Positions 31,471 to 44,100 of a DNA stretch of 64,000 nt are shown piece by piece; the first letter of the stretch is position 1, and each line of letters starts with the position of its first letter. Source of the DNA: Prorocentrum cordatum (lineage: Eukaryota; Sar; Dinophyceae; Prorocentrales; Prorocentraceae); NCBI GenBank assembly GCA_963575745.1, contig CAUYUJ010020760.1:266731-330730 (forward strand), in the 5' to 3' direction. The translations under genes were made by a program, and so were the position numbers. The notes under the pieces were generated by a model. The model was not told the origin of the DNA. It searched no databases and worked only from the letters and a program-made list of their open reading frames with translations.

Positions 31471-32664
31471 GCGGGGGGGGGGGGCTGGAGGAGGTCTCTG
31501 GCTTTCTGGAATTTCCTGGCCCAGGGAAAGGCTTCGCCACACAGAAACAAAACCACTGCGTGCCAGGCATCCACCACCAGGCCGCCATTGTTGTCTCGGG
31601 CGCCGCAAGTATGCGCCAGCTGGAAGCGCGCGCCTCACTGAGCGCGATGCGTGCGCATCCATAGCCAACCTGGGCGAACATTATGTATACGGGGCATCGC
31701 ATCATGCACGCGCGGCCGCCATCAACGCAACATCTAATTTCGTGACGTCCCGATGTGAACGCCACCAATAGTGAACATCCGTAGGTCCGTGCCCGTATGG
31801 GCACGGGTCGCCGACCGCGTCGCCGCATCATCGACAACCTTTGTCTATACAGGCGCATGCGTGAGCACGCGTGCATGCGCGCGGGTATGCGTGTATGCAT
31901 GTACATGGGCAGTTGCCCCGCGTAGGTTACATTGTCTCAGTCAGAAGGTATACAGTAGGATGAACAGTTACACTGTATATCAGGCGTGCACAAATGTGAG
32001 TATATCATATGTACATACTTGTAGGTTTACCTGGGCAGCCACAGTGCGAGCGATGTTTTGTGTTCCGCCTGCGCTGCCACATGTATGTATTGGGTAGGTC
32101 ACGCTGGTGCGTCGCGCTCCGAGCGGGCCCCCGATGGGCAATCAATGCCGCGGTGCAGGGGCGGCGCGACAGCGACGCGCCACCCATGCGCGGCATGATT
32201 CGCTGCAGGTGGTTACACGCTGCAACTCAGATCATACATTCGACGCCGCTTCATGGGTAGACGCGGTTGTACGCGGCGCGAGGAAAGGCATTGCGATCCT
32301 GCGTTTACTCCACAATGCCAATGGCAACACACCGCGACACAGCGATGTAGTTCAATGCCACAATGCAGACTCATGCGGATGTGCGGCGACGTCCTTACCC
32401 AACCATCTGACGCATTCTCCGTGGCGGAACAAAAGTGTGATAGCCGCGTGCAACGGTGCTGCCAACTGCTTCGTTGCAGGACAACGTCCACGCCATGAGT
32501 ATTGAATAACGTGCGAAGTGTGTGCATGATGCGACCGCGTGCATCACGCATCGCGCATGTGTGTCGGGGCGCGGCGCGCTATGTATCACGGCTTGCCTTA
32601 TGTATCACACCGCGCCTTGCGCATGTGCCTGAGGCGCGCGCATGCCTCACCAACCTCACTGGTA

Positions 32665-33405
32665 TGACAAAACGCACAGATCACAAGACAGCCTGTCGCT
32701 TGGGCCCCACCGCCAGCCCACGCGGCGAGCATAATTCGGGCGTGTCCCCGATCGCATGTGGGTGTCCAGCCACTATGGGCGGCGCCGGTCTGCTCGCCAT
32801 AGGTTGCGCCCTCGGCCGCCGAGAATAAAACGGTCTCCTATTGGTTGCGCCATAGGTGGCGCCCTCGGTCGCCGAGAATAAAACTGCCTCCCATTGGTTG
32901 CGCCATAGGTTGCGCATTCGGCCGCCGAGAATAAAACAGTATCCCATTGGTTGCGCCATAGGTTGCGCCCTGGGCCGCCGATAATAACACGGTCTCCTAT
33001 GAGTTGCGCCATAGGTTGCGCCCTTGGCCGCCGAGAATAAAACGGTCTCCTACTGTTTGCGCCATAGATTGCGCCTTCGGCCGCCGAACATACAACGGTC
33101 TCCTATTGGTTGCGCCATAGGTTGCGCCCTCGGCCGCCGAACATGAAAAACTGTCTCCTACTGTTTGCGCCATAGATTGCGCCCTCGGCCGCCGAAAATA
33201 AAACTGTCTCCTATTGGTTGCGCCATAGGTTGCGCCCTCGGCCGCCGAAAATAGAACTGTCTCCTAGTTGTTGCGCCATAGGTTGCGTCCTCGGCCGCCG
33301 AAAATAAAACTGTCGCGAAACGGGCGCGGCCAGCCAGTTCAGTTCAGTTTCACTTTGCGACAAACAAATTCGGGCTACGCTTGGAATGGAACTCGTAACA
33401 CAATA
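32665..33405 (-). repeat. 53-bp satellite element, copy 2 (inverted)
   Basis: Reverse complement of copy 1. The core 32800-33310 has GGTTGCGCCATAGGTTGCG / CCCTCGGCCGCCGA units spaced 53 bp (for example 32814, 32867). The left flank (GATCACAAGAC, GGGCCCCACCGCCAGCCC, CCGATCGCATGTGGGTGTCC, CCGGTCTGCTCGCC) is the reverse complement of the right flank of copy 1. The right flank (GCCAGTTCAGTTCAG, then GCGACAAACAAATTCGGGC) mirrors the left flank of copy 1. The pair brackets about 7 kb, including the HU-like gene. Confidence 0.9.
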
Positions 33406-33489
33406 CGCACGCGCGCATCACACATTGCATTCCTGTTTCACGAAACGCCATATGTCGCTTCAAAGCGCGTGAGAGGTGCGACTGTTATT

Positions 33490-33640
33490 GTGGTGATGAC
33501 GATGACGATGACTATGGCGGCGATGGTGACGATGATTTTGGTTTCTGGACGGCAGGAGCAGGATCATGATGAGTATAGGGACGATACGGATGACAATGAC
33601 AATGAGGAAGGGGGGCAGGGCGGCGATGGAGGACGAGGGC
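33490..33640 (+). repeat. GATGAC-rich tract
   Basis: Degenerate GAT/GAC triplets with AATGACAATGAGG. Short relatives of the long GAY array at 53280-54010. Confidence 0.7.
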
Positions 33641-33767
33641 ATTGCCGACCAAGGGGGGGGCGAGGGGCGGGGGCGACAGGACCAGTTTGAATGATGCATG
33701 GGCATAGGCATGGTGTGGGGGATGGCGAGGCAGTCGGGGGTGCATGCTGGAGAATGATGAGTCAGGA

Positions 33768-33786
33768 GGGGGGGGGGGGGGGGGGG
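33768..33786 (+). repeat. G19 homopolymer
   Basis: Nineteen uninterrupted G between GTCAGGA and AGCATGC. Confidence 0.95.
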
Positions 33787-34025
33787 AGCATGCAGATCAG
33801 GACCCGCGGGGCCGTGCGTCCCCACAGAGTGTGCGCTTGTGTCCATCATCCATGATGCGGTGTTGGGTCGTCGTTTGAAGGGGCACCGCCTTGTGTCCTT
33901 CCTTCCCAACTCCTCTTCTACCCTCCATCCTCATCTTTCGCCTCCTCCTCCTCACCATATCCACCATATCATAGCCGCGTCGGAGCTGGTTCCCGCGGCC
34001 GCGGGGCAGCGCCGCTGCGTCCGCG

Positions 34026-34920
34026 ATGCCGCCCAAGGCGCAGGCGGCTGACCTACAGGAAGCGTTGCCGCCCGCGACGGGTGGCAACAGTGGCAGCGAG
34101 GCGCCGCCGCTGGGGCCGCGTCCGCCTGTGGGGGCGCCGCCCCGAAATTTTGTCCAACAGCGAGAGTGCCCCCAACCCGATGCGGCGGTGCTGTTCGAAC
34201 CGCCGCCGTTCGTCGTGCGCAAGAAGATCAAGGCCGACCAGGCGTCGCCGATCAGTGCGTTGCCGCGGATGGAACGGCCACCAACGCCAGCGGCATCGGC
34301 GGTGCCAGCCGCGGCGTTGGCCGATGGCCCCGTCGAGGGCGCAGCCTCGAGCTCGACCATAGCCCCCGCCGAGGGCGCCGCGGCGGGCGTTTCTGCCCCT
34401 CTCGGTAGAGGGGCCCGCGGAGGACCCTACTAAGGCACGCCTTCCAAGCGTCTTGGACGCGGAGGCGAACCGCTTGTCTGAGGAGCACGAGCGGGCCGCC
34501 GCATGGGCGGAGGCGGCATGCGACGTCTACATCAAGGCGTCCGACCGCCGCAGGGCAGCCACTGAGAAGTGGCGGGCTGCACGCGAGGCGGCCCACCTGG
34601 AGGCTGGGGCGCTCGTCGTCGTCGTCGTCGCCATGGTTTCCTTCGTGGTTCGTCGTAGCCGCTGTCGGCTGACAGGCGATGCGGGTCCATGGGCAGACGC
34701 CCCTGGACTCCGAGTCGGCGTGTCGCACTGGCGCGGCGCCCGCGGCGCCGCCGCGGCAGCAGCCATAGTGAGTTGGCGCGGGCCCTTCAGCGGGCGACTA
34801 CATGGGGAGCGGCGGCGGAGGCAAATACTCCGCACCTCCATCATCACCTCTCCTGCTCGCTCTCCTCCTCGTTTCTATCCCCCTTCGCCACCCCTCCTCC
34901 CCCCCCCGTCCAGTGCAAGA
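34026..34920 (+). pseudogene. broken ORF with disordered N end and Ala/Glu/Arg helix
   Basis: ATG 34026 (MPPKAQAADLQEALPPATGG) opens a Pro/Ala-rich arm with FEPPPFVVRKKIKAD and MERPPTPAAS. Near 34398 the sensible reading shifts by one base, giving SVEGPAEDPTKARLPSVLDA, then NRLSEEHERAAAWAEAAC and RRAATEKWRAAREAAHLEAG, a likely coiled coil. A (GTC)5 run at 34617-34631 ends this, and another helix-like piece (SELARALQRATTWGAAAEA) lies near 34765-34825 in a different frame. I do not recognise the protein. A disordered arm followed by a coiled coil is typical of retroelement ORF1 proteins, but no RT follows. Confidence 0.35.
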
Positions 34921-35095
34921 GGTGAGGATGGGGGGGGGGGGGGTGAGGATGAGGGAAGGGAGAGGACACCTAGACAGCTGGTGGTCTTCATTCGCCCGAG
35001 CTTGCTCTCGTTCGGCCGCCAGGCTCTCGGTTGACAGATGTTCGAGCTTCGCTCATCCCCACCAGCCACTCCAAAAACAGTCGCGTGGCCGCCAG

Positions 35096-36312
35096 GCGAG
35101 TTGCTTTGATGAGGGGCGTGGGTCAGTGCGCTGTTCAGGGGTGAGCTACGTGCATATTGCCACCGATCTGTCAACGCTGCTCGCTCACTCGCTGCACGCC
35201 GCATCGGGCACGCGCGCGGCGCGTTCTCGACATGGGGGCACGCTGGGAAGGCCGAGCAGGTGAATGATTACGTTCAGCAGAGGGATGATCATGTGGAGCA
35301 TGCGGAGCAGGAGCGATAGCTTTTGAGGTATGGTGGGTTGCGTTAGCGATGATGACGAATAATGCTGCTACAACATGAGTCGACCACCAATGTATTTCCA
35401 GACCTTTTATTATGAGAGTGCGTTTGGGGCCTCTGGGTGCTATCGCGGTGCCCTCTTGTGGCCGTAGTTGAGTTGATGTTTCTAGAGCCTTCTTGTTCGG
35501 GCCCTCTCGGATGCTTGGGGTGCACTCTTGGAGGCCATGGGGGAGGGGGGGGGGGGGGATGGGGGGGGGGAGGGGGGGTGGGGAGGGTGGGAGAGGGGAT
35601 GGGGGGGGGGGGGGGGGCTGTGTGCCCCCTAGGGGCTATCTTGGGTTCCCCATGTGGCCCTCATACGGCTCTCTCGGTGCAGTATTTTGGTGCGCTCTTG
35701 GGGCCCTCTCGGGACCATCTCGGAAGCGTTGAGGTCCCCCTGTGGCCATCGATCTGAAAGATTGGGAGGAGAGGGCGGTGGGGTTTCTGAATTCGCGTCC
35801 GCCCGTCGGAACCTCAACCCGAGCCTCCCATGGGCTCTCTTGGGCAGCTCTTGGGGTGGTATTGGGGCCGTAGTGGAGCCCTCATGTGCCCATATAGTGG
35901 GACCCTATTGCGCAATATTCGGGCCATCAAGGGCCGATCGGGCGCGAATCAGCGATCATGCAACAAGAAGCATATCGCACATTGGTTTGACTTGTTGCTT
36001 TGCATCTTGTGGGCGTCCTCAGTGGGCTTGGAAAGCGCTTCGAGCAGTCTTGGTGCGGTCTTGGGGGTTCTGGGGGTGCATCTGGGAAGCTATATTGGGC
36101 CATCTTGGGCCTTGGGTTGTCGTGCGCGATCGCGGCGCCCTCTCTGGATCCCTGGCGCCCTCTTCGCGGGCCATCTTGGCGCCCTCATCGCGGGGCGCCC
36201 CGTCGGGAGGGTGATGGGGGAACCACCCCCCGAAGGGGAAGAGGTGGGCTTGGCAGAAGGAGCTCGCTCGACCACTCCAGCCCGAAAGGGCTAGCGTGAT
36301 ATGTTTCAGCTT
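35096..36312 (+). mobile_element. intron-like island 2
   Basis: Starts GCCAG|GCGAGTTGC at 35096. The first 180 bp are homologous to island 1 (10863-11045). The body 35410-36190 is CTTGGG-rich with a long G-run block at 35540-35620. The 3' end has CCACCCCCCGAAGGGG, GGAGCTCGCTCGACC and the hairpin AGCCCGAAAGGGCTAGCGTG (36279-36298), then TTTCAG at 36303-36308, an acceptor-like sequence. The sequence on the 5' side is only weakly coding, so the host gene is uncertain. Confidence 0.45.
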
Positions 36313-36393
36313 CTGGCGCTCGGCCGATACTGCTCAAACGATTCCAGGCGCCCGCTTTCGCCAGGCCGCCAGATTATCGGGTCTCGGGCGGAC

Positions 36394-36772
36394 ATGTCCC
36401 TTGCCAACCTAGCCTTGCACACGGCTCCGCGCTCCAAGGCGCCCGCCAGCGCGCGCGGCCGCCCCCCTGGGCCGCCGAGCACGCTTGGCGGGAGCAGCGT
36501 GCTAAACCAGCTCCACAGGGCGGCGGGGGGTGGCGCCTCTCAGCGCGCTTCCAGCGCGGGCGGCACGCCACTGCTTGGCAAGGCGGCGCGGCAGGCGGCG
36601 AAGGCTAGGGGCCGCGCTGGGTCGAGGGGGGGGGCGAGGCCGCGGCCGCGGCGCCCGCGGCGCCAGCCAAGCGCCCGAGACCGTGCCCGAGGGTAGCAGC
36701 AAGAGGCGCAGAGGCAGAACCAGGTCGGCCCAGCCCGAGGCCGTTTGCGGCGTGTGCGGGGCCAAGGCTGAG
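36394..36772 (+). CDS. split gene C, block 1: disordered N end and first Cys pair
   Basis: ATG 36394 reads MSLANLALHTAPRSKAPASA, a basic, Pro/Ser/Ala-rich arm. The frame must change once or twice near a G9 run (36626-36634) before it reads ETVPEGSSKRRRGRTRSAQ and EAVCGVCGAKAE. SKRRRGR is a nuclear-localisation-like patch; C-G-V-C is the first half of a probable zinc-binding unit completed by C-E-K-C in block 2. The G-run makes a sequencing or slippage error plausible. The alternative is that this gene copy is broken. Start choice is tentative. Confidence 0.4.
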
Positions 36773-37174
36773 GATGGCGGGGATATTAAGAAAATCGGTG
36801 GCATTCAGTCGTAGATCGTTGGCGGGCAAATGCTGGTACGTTTTGAGGGCCACTGAGCCTATAGGGTGTTTGGACATTCTCTTCGGCGGATGAGAGTGGG
36901 GCGGTGGGCGGGTTGACGCAGGTGGGTCGAAGGTTGGGTCGGCGCAAGTGGGTCGGCGGTGGGTCGCAAACGGGTCGCGGCGCAGGCCCGTCACGGGCGG
37001 GCCGCAGGAGGGCCGACGAGCGGGTCGCGGGGCCACGACGACATGCAAACCATGCCGACCACGACGGCGATATTCAGCACCGTAGGTTCCCGATTCAAAA
37101 ATTGCAGCCGCGCGCCCATGGACAGTGTAAGACCGCTCGGCGGCGTGATTGTGATACTCACTACTCTCTGCCAG
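36773..37174 (+). other. probable intron of gene C with direct-repeat ends
   Basis: The upstream side reads GCTGAG|GATGGCGG and the downstream side CTGCCAG|GACGGCC, so AGGATGGC/AGGACGGC is nearly duplicated at the two boundaries. 402 bp, phase 0. A GC donor six bases earlier (GCCAAG|GCTGAGG, 36767) also keeps phase. Joined, the protein reads CGVCGAKAE then DGHPWAEYSHEPQ. Unspliced, the frame stops at 36814. The interior includes GGTGGGTCGAAGGTTGGGTCG-like repetition. Confidence 0.5.
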
Positions 37175-38010
37175 GACGGCCATCCGTGGGCTGAGTACTC
37201 CCACGAGCCACAGGCAGGCGGCGGCACCAAGTCGACGCCGATCAACGACGTCTGCGAGAAGTGCAGCAAGAAGAAAAAGATGTTCCCCGAGCTCAATTGG
37301 GAAGACTTTCGCGCTGAAGCTGCCGATGGCAACCTCGAAGACGAGTTCGCCGATGCCGAGATCGTGGAGAAGGACCCGACTAAGAGGACGTTCAAGGAGT
37401 CCGAGGTGTCCAGGATTGAGGACTACGACGTCGAGATCAGCAGGGACTTCATCGGCGTGAGCATGCGCGAGATGAAGAGGGAGACAGGTCTGGAGATGAT
37501 CCCCAAGAGGGCATACGAGAACTTGCCTGTCATCCGAGCGCCTTGCGAGGATAGGGATCCCGATGATGAGAACGGTGAAGAAGACTTGTACCTTTTCCAA
37601 GACCCCCAGCGGCCGTACAGGAAGGTGACGATCAAGCACCGCTTCGGGGTCAAGATGTCCACGTTGAAGCTTAACGGCAGCAGGCACCTGCGGAAGTGCC
37701 AGGCCCTGGAGCTCAAGAAACGCATGATCAGGAAGCAGCAGGCCGTCAACTTGAAGGAGGGCAGCGCCTTATGGAAGTTGAAGGGCCAGCACTTGAATTC
37801 CCTGGATGGCTGGGTGCGCAAGACGCTCGGCACTCCCGACCCCGCCGATGGCGAGGGGGACCAGCAGCAGCAGAAGCAGAGGGTGCCTGCGAGGTCGCCG
37901 ACGCCGACTCCCACCAAGGTGCTTAAGTTCCCCAGCGCTGGCATCGGCGGCGCCTGCCTGGTCGACGCCAGCCAGGCGCACCAGCAGCCCGCCGCTTCAC
38001 CTGAGTCCGC
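37175..38010 (+). CDS. split gene C, block 2: zinc-finger second half and basic helical region
   Basis: A clean reading frame: DGHPWAEYSHEPQ, then NDVCEKCSKKKKMFPELNWE (second Cys pair), an acidic region, RKVTIKHRFGVKMSTLKLNG and a Lys/Arg-rich helix (RHLRKCQALELKKRMIRKQQ). It ends in a Gln/Pro-rich linker (DQQQQKQRVPARSPTPTPTK) and VLKFPSAGIGGACLVDASQ. Codon-by-codon it looks like real protein, unlike flanking DNA. The 3' boundary is uncertain: the frame stays open to 38266 but composition changes after about 38010. Function unknown; a nucleic-acid-binding role is suggested only by the Cys pairs and basic helices. It is followed by more than 7 kb of repeats before the next block. Confidence 0.5.
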
Positions 38011-38349
38011 CGCAGCTTGTCCGCCTCAGCAGCAGGGCATTCGCGCGGGCTGTTCAGCCGCGTCTCTGCACGACGGGGCCGAGTCGGTGGAACCACCCAG
38101 CGGTCCCGAAGATGAAGGTCACAGGCTTAGTTGGCCAGCCTGCAGTCGAGCAGCACCTTCTGTTACCCGTCTTTGCTATGTTTTCCATTGCCGCCATTGC
38201 CGTGCCATTGCTTCTGCTCATGCCTTCCGTTGTGCCGCTTCCGACGGGCGTCGGCGACGGCGTTGACGAGGGCCAGGATCGTGGTTCTGATGAGGGAGGG
38301 GGGGGGGGATGGTCGGCGCGGGCGGTGAGGGAGGGGTGCAGATCACTAT

Positions 38350-38990
38350 GATGACGGCGACGGCGGTTGTCGCGTCCTGCCCGACCTGCTCCTGCCCCTT
38401 CTCACCATCTGATCCCACTTACGATCATCTCGATCGCGTCTCTGGCAATCGGCCCGCGCAATCATAGTCTCGGTGTTCTGGCGTAGGGTCCCGATCCGAT
38501 GCATTGCGGGTCAGCGTAGGAAGTCGGGTATGGTTTGAAGGCTGCGGTGGTCAACAAGAGGGGGAGGGGGGGCGTCGAACCCATTCCCGTTTGCGTGGGG
38601 AAGGCTGCGCAGGAATCGGGCCGCCCTTCAGGAGGAACGCGCTTCGATGACGTCCTGCAACGTTGTGCCGTCGTTGGTATTGCTTGGCTGCGACATGGCC
38701 TCCTTTGGCCCCCTGGGGGCGCCGTGGGGGCACCATAGGTTTAGGCATAGGCCCCGTGGGCCGACGTGGGCCAGCTGTCTGCGCATAATCGGTGATTGTA
38801 TTTGACAGTTGTGGCCTCTGCGAGGCTGCCGCTGGGTTTCCACGTGGCCAGTTCAGGGCTATCGGGCAGTCTCATGTGACAGTCGTGGCTCGGTTCGCTC
38901 GCGCTGCGGGCTGAGACGGGGCACGGCCTTTGTATCATTGTAACCTTCATTTCAGTTCGTGCAAGGGCCCGTGAACCCACCCCACAATTA
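38350..38990 (+). other. non-coding stretch, nothing recognised
   Basis: Unique-looking sequence with short G-runs. No ORF here looks like protein. Probably intronic if gene C is a single gene. Confidence 0.4.
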
Positions 38991-38994
38991 CCTA

Positions 38995-39730
38995 CGCGCG
39001 AAGGTAGATATGACCCTCCCCACAAGTAGGTTGGACCCTCCCAGCACGTAGATAGGGCCCCCCAGCAAGTATATCTGATCATCGCAAAAAGCAGGTAGGA
39101 CCATCTCAAAGCAGATATGGCATTACCATCAAGGAGGTTTTACCCTGCCAACAAGGATATAGGACCCCCCTCCCCACAAAACACGCACAACCCTCCCAGC
39201 AAGTAGTATATATGACCAATACCAGCAAATCATGTATGACCCCCTTACAGTACATACAACCGTACCGACAAATATACATGACCCTCCTAGCAAGTATATA
39301 TGACACGGCCAGAAGTAGACAGACGACTCCCATCACTTAGATATGCCTCCCCAAAACAGACGTGGTCACACCACAAGTAGACAGGACACCCACACCATGT
39401 ATAAAGGACCCTCCCAACGGTAGATATGATTCTTCCAGCAGTGAATAGCACCCATGCCAACAAGGATGACGGGCCCTCTCAGAAGTATCTACGACGCTCC
39501 CAGAAGTGGACGGGGCACTCTCAGCAAGTAGATATGGCCTTCGCAACAAGTAGGCCTGACTCACCAAACGTATATATGATCACCCCAGCAAGTAGATGTT
39601 ATCCCCCCAACAAGTAGATGGGACCATTTCAAAAATATATAGGATGATCCCAAAAGCAGGCAGGATCGCCAAAGAAGTAGGCACGACACCCCCCAGCAAT
39701 ACGATATGACCCTCTCAACATGTATATATG
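38995..39730 (+). repeat. about 24-bp minisatellite, copy 2
   Basis: Same family as 13600-14260: GTAGATATGACCCTCCC, CAAGTAGGTTGGACC and CAGCAAGTATATATGACC units, highly diverged. 39730-41180 holds no recognised gene, apart from GCGCCGCGC-rich sequence at 40580-40720. Confidence 0.9.
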
Positions 39731-41179
39731 TCCCGACGCAGCCTCCCCTGGTTGGACTGGACTGTCTGGCCGAGGACGCGTCGGGTCATCATTGGCTATA
39801 TGGCGCACCGTGGGTGCCACTTCGGCGCGCACGGGCCCTTGCGGAGCCATCTTGGGCCGTCGCGGCGCTACCCGTCGAAACCGATGGCCTTTCGGGAAAC
39901 CCCGCCCACCCAAATGCACCCCGAGGCCACAGGGGTCCCACGTTTATGGTTGCTCAAATCACCATGGCCACCAGTAGCTACGGCACATGCCCAATCTTGC
40001 CACACACGTTATGGGCATAGATTGCGGTTGCCGTTGCCGTCGTAATGTTTTATTCGCAGGTTTGCGTTCGCCTGGGCGGGGCGCGGGGGTGGGGTGGCGG
40101 GCATGGTTGGCACCCAGATTGCCCCGAATTGGCAGCCGACGTCACCCGAAAACTAACCAACCCGAGGGGGGGGGGTGCAACATTGCATCAGGACGTCACC
40201 AGCGCGGGCCGACGCGTATACACAGCTGGGCATTGTCATCGAATTATCGATGTCGGTTGTCCGCGCTGGCGAGGTGGCGAGGCGCTGGGAAATCCCCAAT
40301 GCACCCGCGAGGGCGCACTCATGATTCATGCCCTTCGCCGTTAGCTCAAACCCTTAAAACGCATCGAAGCATGGGCCTCGCGCCTTGAACCCCGCGCCCC
40401 AGGTCCGTCGCCATGACAGGCTGGGTTAGCGCGACAGCGTGGCTTGCCGCGCGTAGCTGGGTCGTAGTCAAACAACGGCGGGGGTGCTGCGCAACGTCGG
40501 CAGCGATTGCGCTCTTCGGCCTTGCCCAGGACCATTGCGAGAGGAGCTCGCACCCCAAACGGGGCATCACGACAGCCCTTAATGCCGCGCCACGCAACAC
40601 CACGCCGCCATGCGCGACACCGCGCGCCGCGGGCTACGCTCCGCGCCCAGCGCACCGCGCGCCGCGCTGCGCCGAAGCCAGCGCGACGCGCCGCGGCGCG
40701 GTGCGGTTTCACCGCCATCGGCCTGGAACGCGTGCGCCGGCCATTTTGGCCTTCTAGTTTCGCTGCGCAACTCGCTGAGACGAAACGGGCCACCGCGTAC
40801 TTCAGCGTCGCCGCAAAGGGTTGACGAACGGGCGCCGAAGAGGTCGGTACCGAACTGCAGAAACATTGGGCAACTAATACATATGTGCCGCGCCGCCACG
40901 GACGCCCTATTAACAAAATACAGATGGTGATACGTTCGGCATTTGCTGCGGACGAACGTACGCACGCTGGCGTCGAAGGTTTCCGCGCCGCCGCGGGCGA
41001 TCGAACGCCGAGCGCAGAAGACGTCGGCTTCATTGCAAACCGCAATCGGCTGGAAACGTTTGCATTGAAAGGGCTATGGCCACCGCAAAAAGCTGGAGCG
41101 GGCGCGAGCGCAGCGCCGACGGTTCACGGCAGATTGCGCGATATAAAGTAAACCAGGCGGTCACCGTTTCACCGCGCCA

Positions 41180-44100
41180 TGTCTGAAGTGAAATGGATGC
41201 CGAGGAGCACAATTTCATTGCGAGCTGTTGTGCCGCATGCCTTGGGCCTAGATGCGCCTGTCCGATGCCGCGAGCCATGCGCCGTTAGCTCATTGCCCGA
41301 AAATTCAGCTTTACGTCGCAGGCCGTTAAGACAAGGCGCGAAGCCCGATACTTTGGGTTTTGGGCCCCTTTGCCCTTGGCTCGTAGCCCTCTCCTCTAAG
41401 CCTTGAGTCATTGGCCGTAGGCCCTTAGGCCTTGCGCCATGAGCTCTTTGCCATGGGCTCTGCGTTCTGGGCTCTGAGCCCAGATCCGCGAACCTTGCGC
41501 CCTGGCGCCCTGTGCCGTGGGCCATGAATTCTTGGCCAGTCGCCCCCCTGCCCCAGTCCGACCACCCTCGGGCCTGAAGCCACCAGCCATGTTGCGCGGC
41601 ATTTCAGCCCCCATCCCCGAAACCCGCTGCCATGCGGATGATGCCTTATGCTTTGCGCATGCAGCCGCGCGCGGGAGGCATGCCGCTGCGAGCCTTGCCC
41701 CATCGGCCCGAGGCCTTATGCCATCATGCCTTCACGCCAATATCGGTGCCGCTAATGTCGCGCCAAATGTCGCGCGCTTCCTGGTTAACGCGCTGGGCAA
41801 TGTCCCGAGCCGAGCGCCCCGAACCTGGAAGCCGATGCCCGATGCCCAACGCAAACAGCAGTCGCCAGCATCTGTTGCCACTCCACGCTTTTGGTTATGA
41901 GCCAATTCCCTCGGCCCCCAGCCGCCCGTCATCCCCCAGCCCGATCGCTCCATGCTTCGTGCCCTCTCTCTGCCCTCGGCCGCGAACGCTCGGCCCTGAG
42001 CCCTGGGCCCGCTGCCTTATGCCCGAAGCTTGCCATCTGCCCGAAGGCCCGAGCCCTGGGCCCTTGCCCCGTCCGCCTTCGTATTCCGAGCCGCAACGCG
42101 CGAGCCTCGTCTACGCAGGCACCGAGCCATGCTCTCCAAGCTTGATCTACGATGTCACTCCTGAAACTGGAGCCTCAGGCCCGTAGCCGCAGCCCCATGC
42201 CTCCGTGCATTCATCAGGTGGCCCCCAGCTTGAAACTGCAAGCTGTGGGTCTGGACGCCTGTGCCCTAGCCCCTGGCCCGAAGCCGCGGGCTCCGAGCCG
42301 CCGCCCCGATGCCCCCCCCCCGCCAGTTTAGAATCCTCGGCCGCCATCCCAGGCCCGATGCTTTACGTCGCGGGGGCGCGCGCCCCAACGACAATGCGTA
42401 GGCAAAGGCCCTGCGCTAGTGCTATTGAGCAATCGACTCCGACCGCTGGACATTCGGCCCAAGGCCGTGCGTCCGAAGCCTCCCCCATGATCGCCCCCCG
42501 TCATCTTCTCGTTGCGGCCATCCTCCGCCATGGCCCAATCTGTCAAGCCATGAAGCGTGCGCCCCAGGGCTGGTCGCGGAATGTGGTGCGCGACGTCGGC
42601 AGCGACGAGCATGGCAACCTTGGTGGGTGAGAGGGTGGGTGGTCGGGTGCGCGTGCGTGTGGGGGGCGGTCGTGGGGGGGGGGGGGGTCAGCTGAGGCAT
42701 CGGGCCCTTGAGTTTCCAGTTCTGGGCCTTGGGCATTGCCCCCCCAACAAAAAACGTTATGCCATCAGCCCTGGGCCGAACGCGTCATGCACCATGGACT
42801 TGGCCGCGACCCCGCTGCCCCGTGCCATGGCGCATGCTGCGCGCCGCGGAGCCTCGGCAACATGTCATCTGCATGGGTTGAATTCAGATGGGAGTTGTAT
42901 GGGGTATTGCCGCAGCTCTGGGCCCTGAGCCCCGTGCATTGTGCCTTGAGCCATGCGCCAATGGCCTTCTGCCCTTAGCTATGCCCGAAGCCTGAAGCCT
43001 CATGCCCTGGCCCTCAGCCCCGCGCCACCAGCCCTGCGCCCAATGGCTTACGCCCTAAGCCTAGGCCAATAAACCTTCAGCCTCATGCCCCATGCGCCGA
43101 GCCACCTGCCCAGACAATTCGACATTAACGCGCGCGCATTGCGCCTTAGGTCCTGGGTCCGAAGCCCGTGAGCCTGCGCCTGCAGCCTCGAGGCTTGAGC
43201 CGCGATCCATATGGCATGAGCCCATTCCCATCGGCCTTAAGCCTTAAGCCCGCAGTCGCATGCCGTGGGCCGTGCGCCCAGGGCCCGCAGGCATAAGCCG
43301 TGCGCCTTGCACAGTCTTCCTGGCCGACGCCTTGCGCCCTCGCCCCTCGGGTGCATGCCTGGGCTCCTGCGCCAGCCGCCCAGGGCCAATGGCCCGTGTC
43401 CCTCAGCCTTGCGCCCCAGGCCTTCAGCCTTGAGCCGTGCAACGCAAGCCATTCGCCCCGAGCTCTGCGCGCTGTCTAACCTGGGCCTCGGGCCATGATG
43501 CAAGCCCTTCGCCCCCTGCATTACGTCGCGGGGAGAGCGCCCTCTGCCCGAGCATTCTAGCCAGATTCATCGGGCCCTCTGCCAAATAGCTCCAGCGCGC
43601 AGCCCCGTACCCTCTGCTGCTTGCCCCAAGCCGCGGCAGCCCTGCGCTTCCAGCCGTGCGCATTCGCCCTATGGCACTATGGCAACGCCCTCGGCCTACG
43701 CCTTGGACCTCCGAGCCCGATGCCTTACGCCTTGGGGCCCGAGCCCTGCCCTGTGCCATCGGCCCGAAGTCTTGGGCCTCGCGTTCCTCAGCCCACGGCC
43801 GAATGGCCCATGCCCGAGGGGCTTCGTCGCAGGCTTTGCGAAGGAAGCATTGAGGCCTGATCTCACGGCCACATGCCCTAGGCTTCCTGATCACTGAGCC
43901 CTGAGCCTTACTGCTGTAGCCTTGCCCAGAGCCCTGGGTCTTGAGCCGTGAGCCCTGAGAGCCCCAATCCTAAACGCACAGGCCTGAGCCGATGCACCCC
44001 GACCCCTGGGCGTTAACAAGCCATGGGCCTTAGGCCGCATGCTCTGAAGCGTAAGCCCTGGGCCCGAATCCGCAAGCCACTGGCCATGGGCCCTGCGCAC

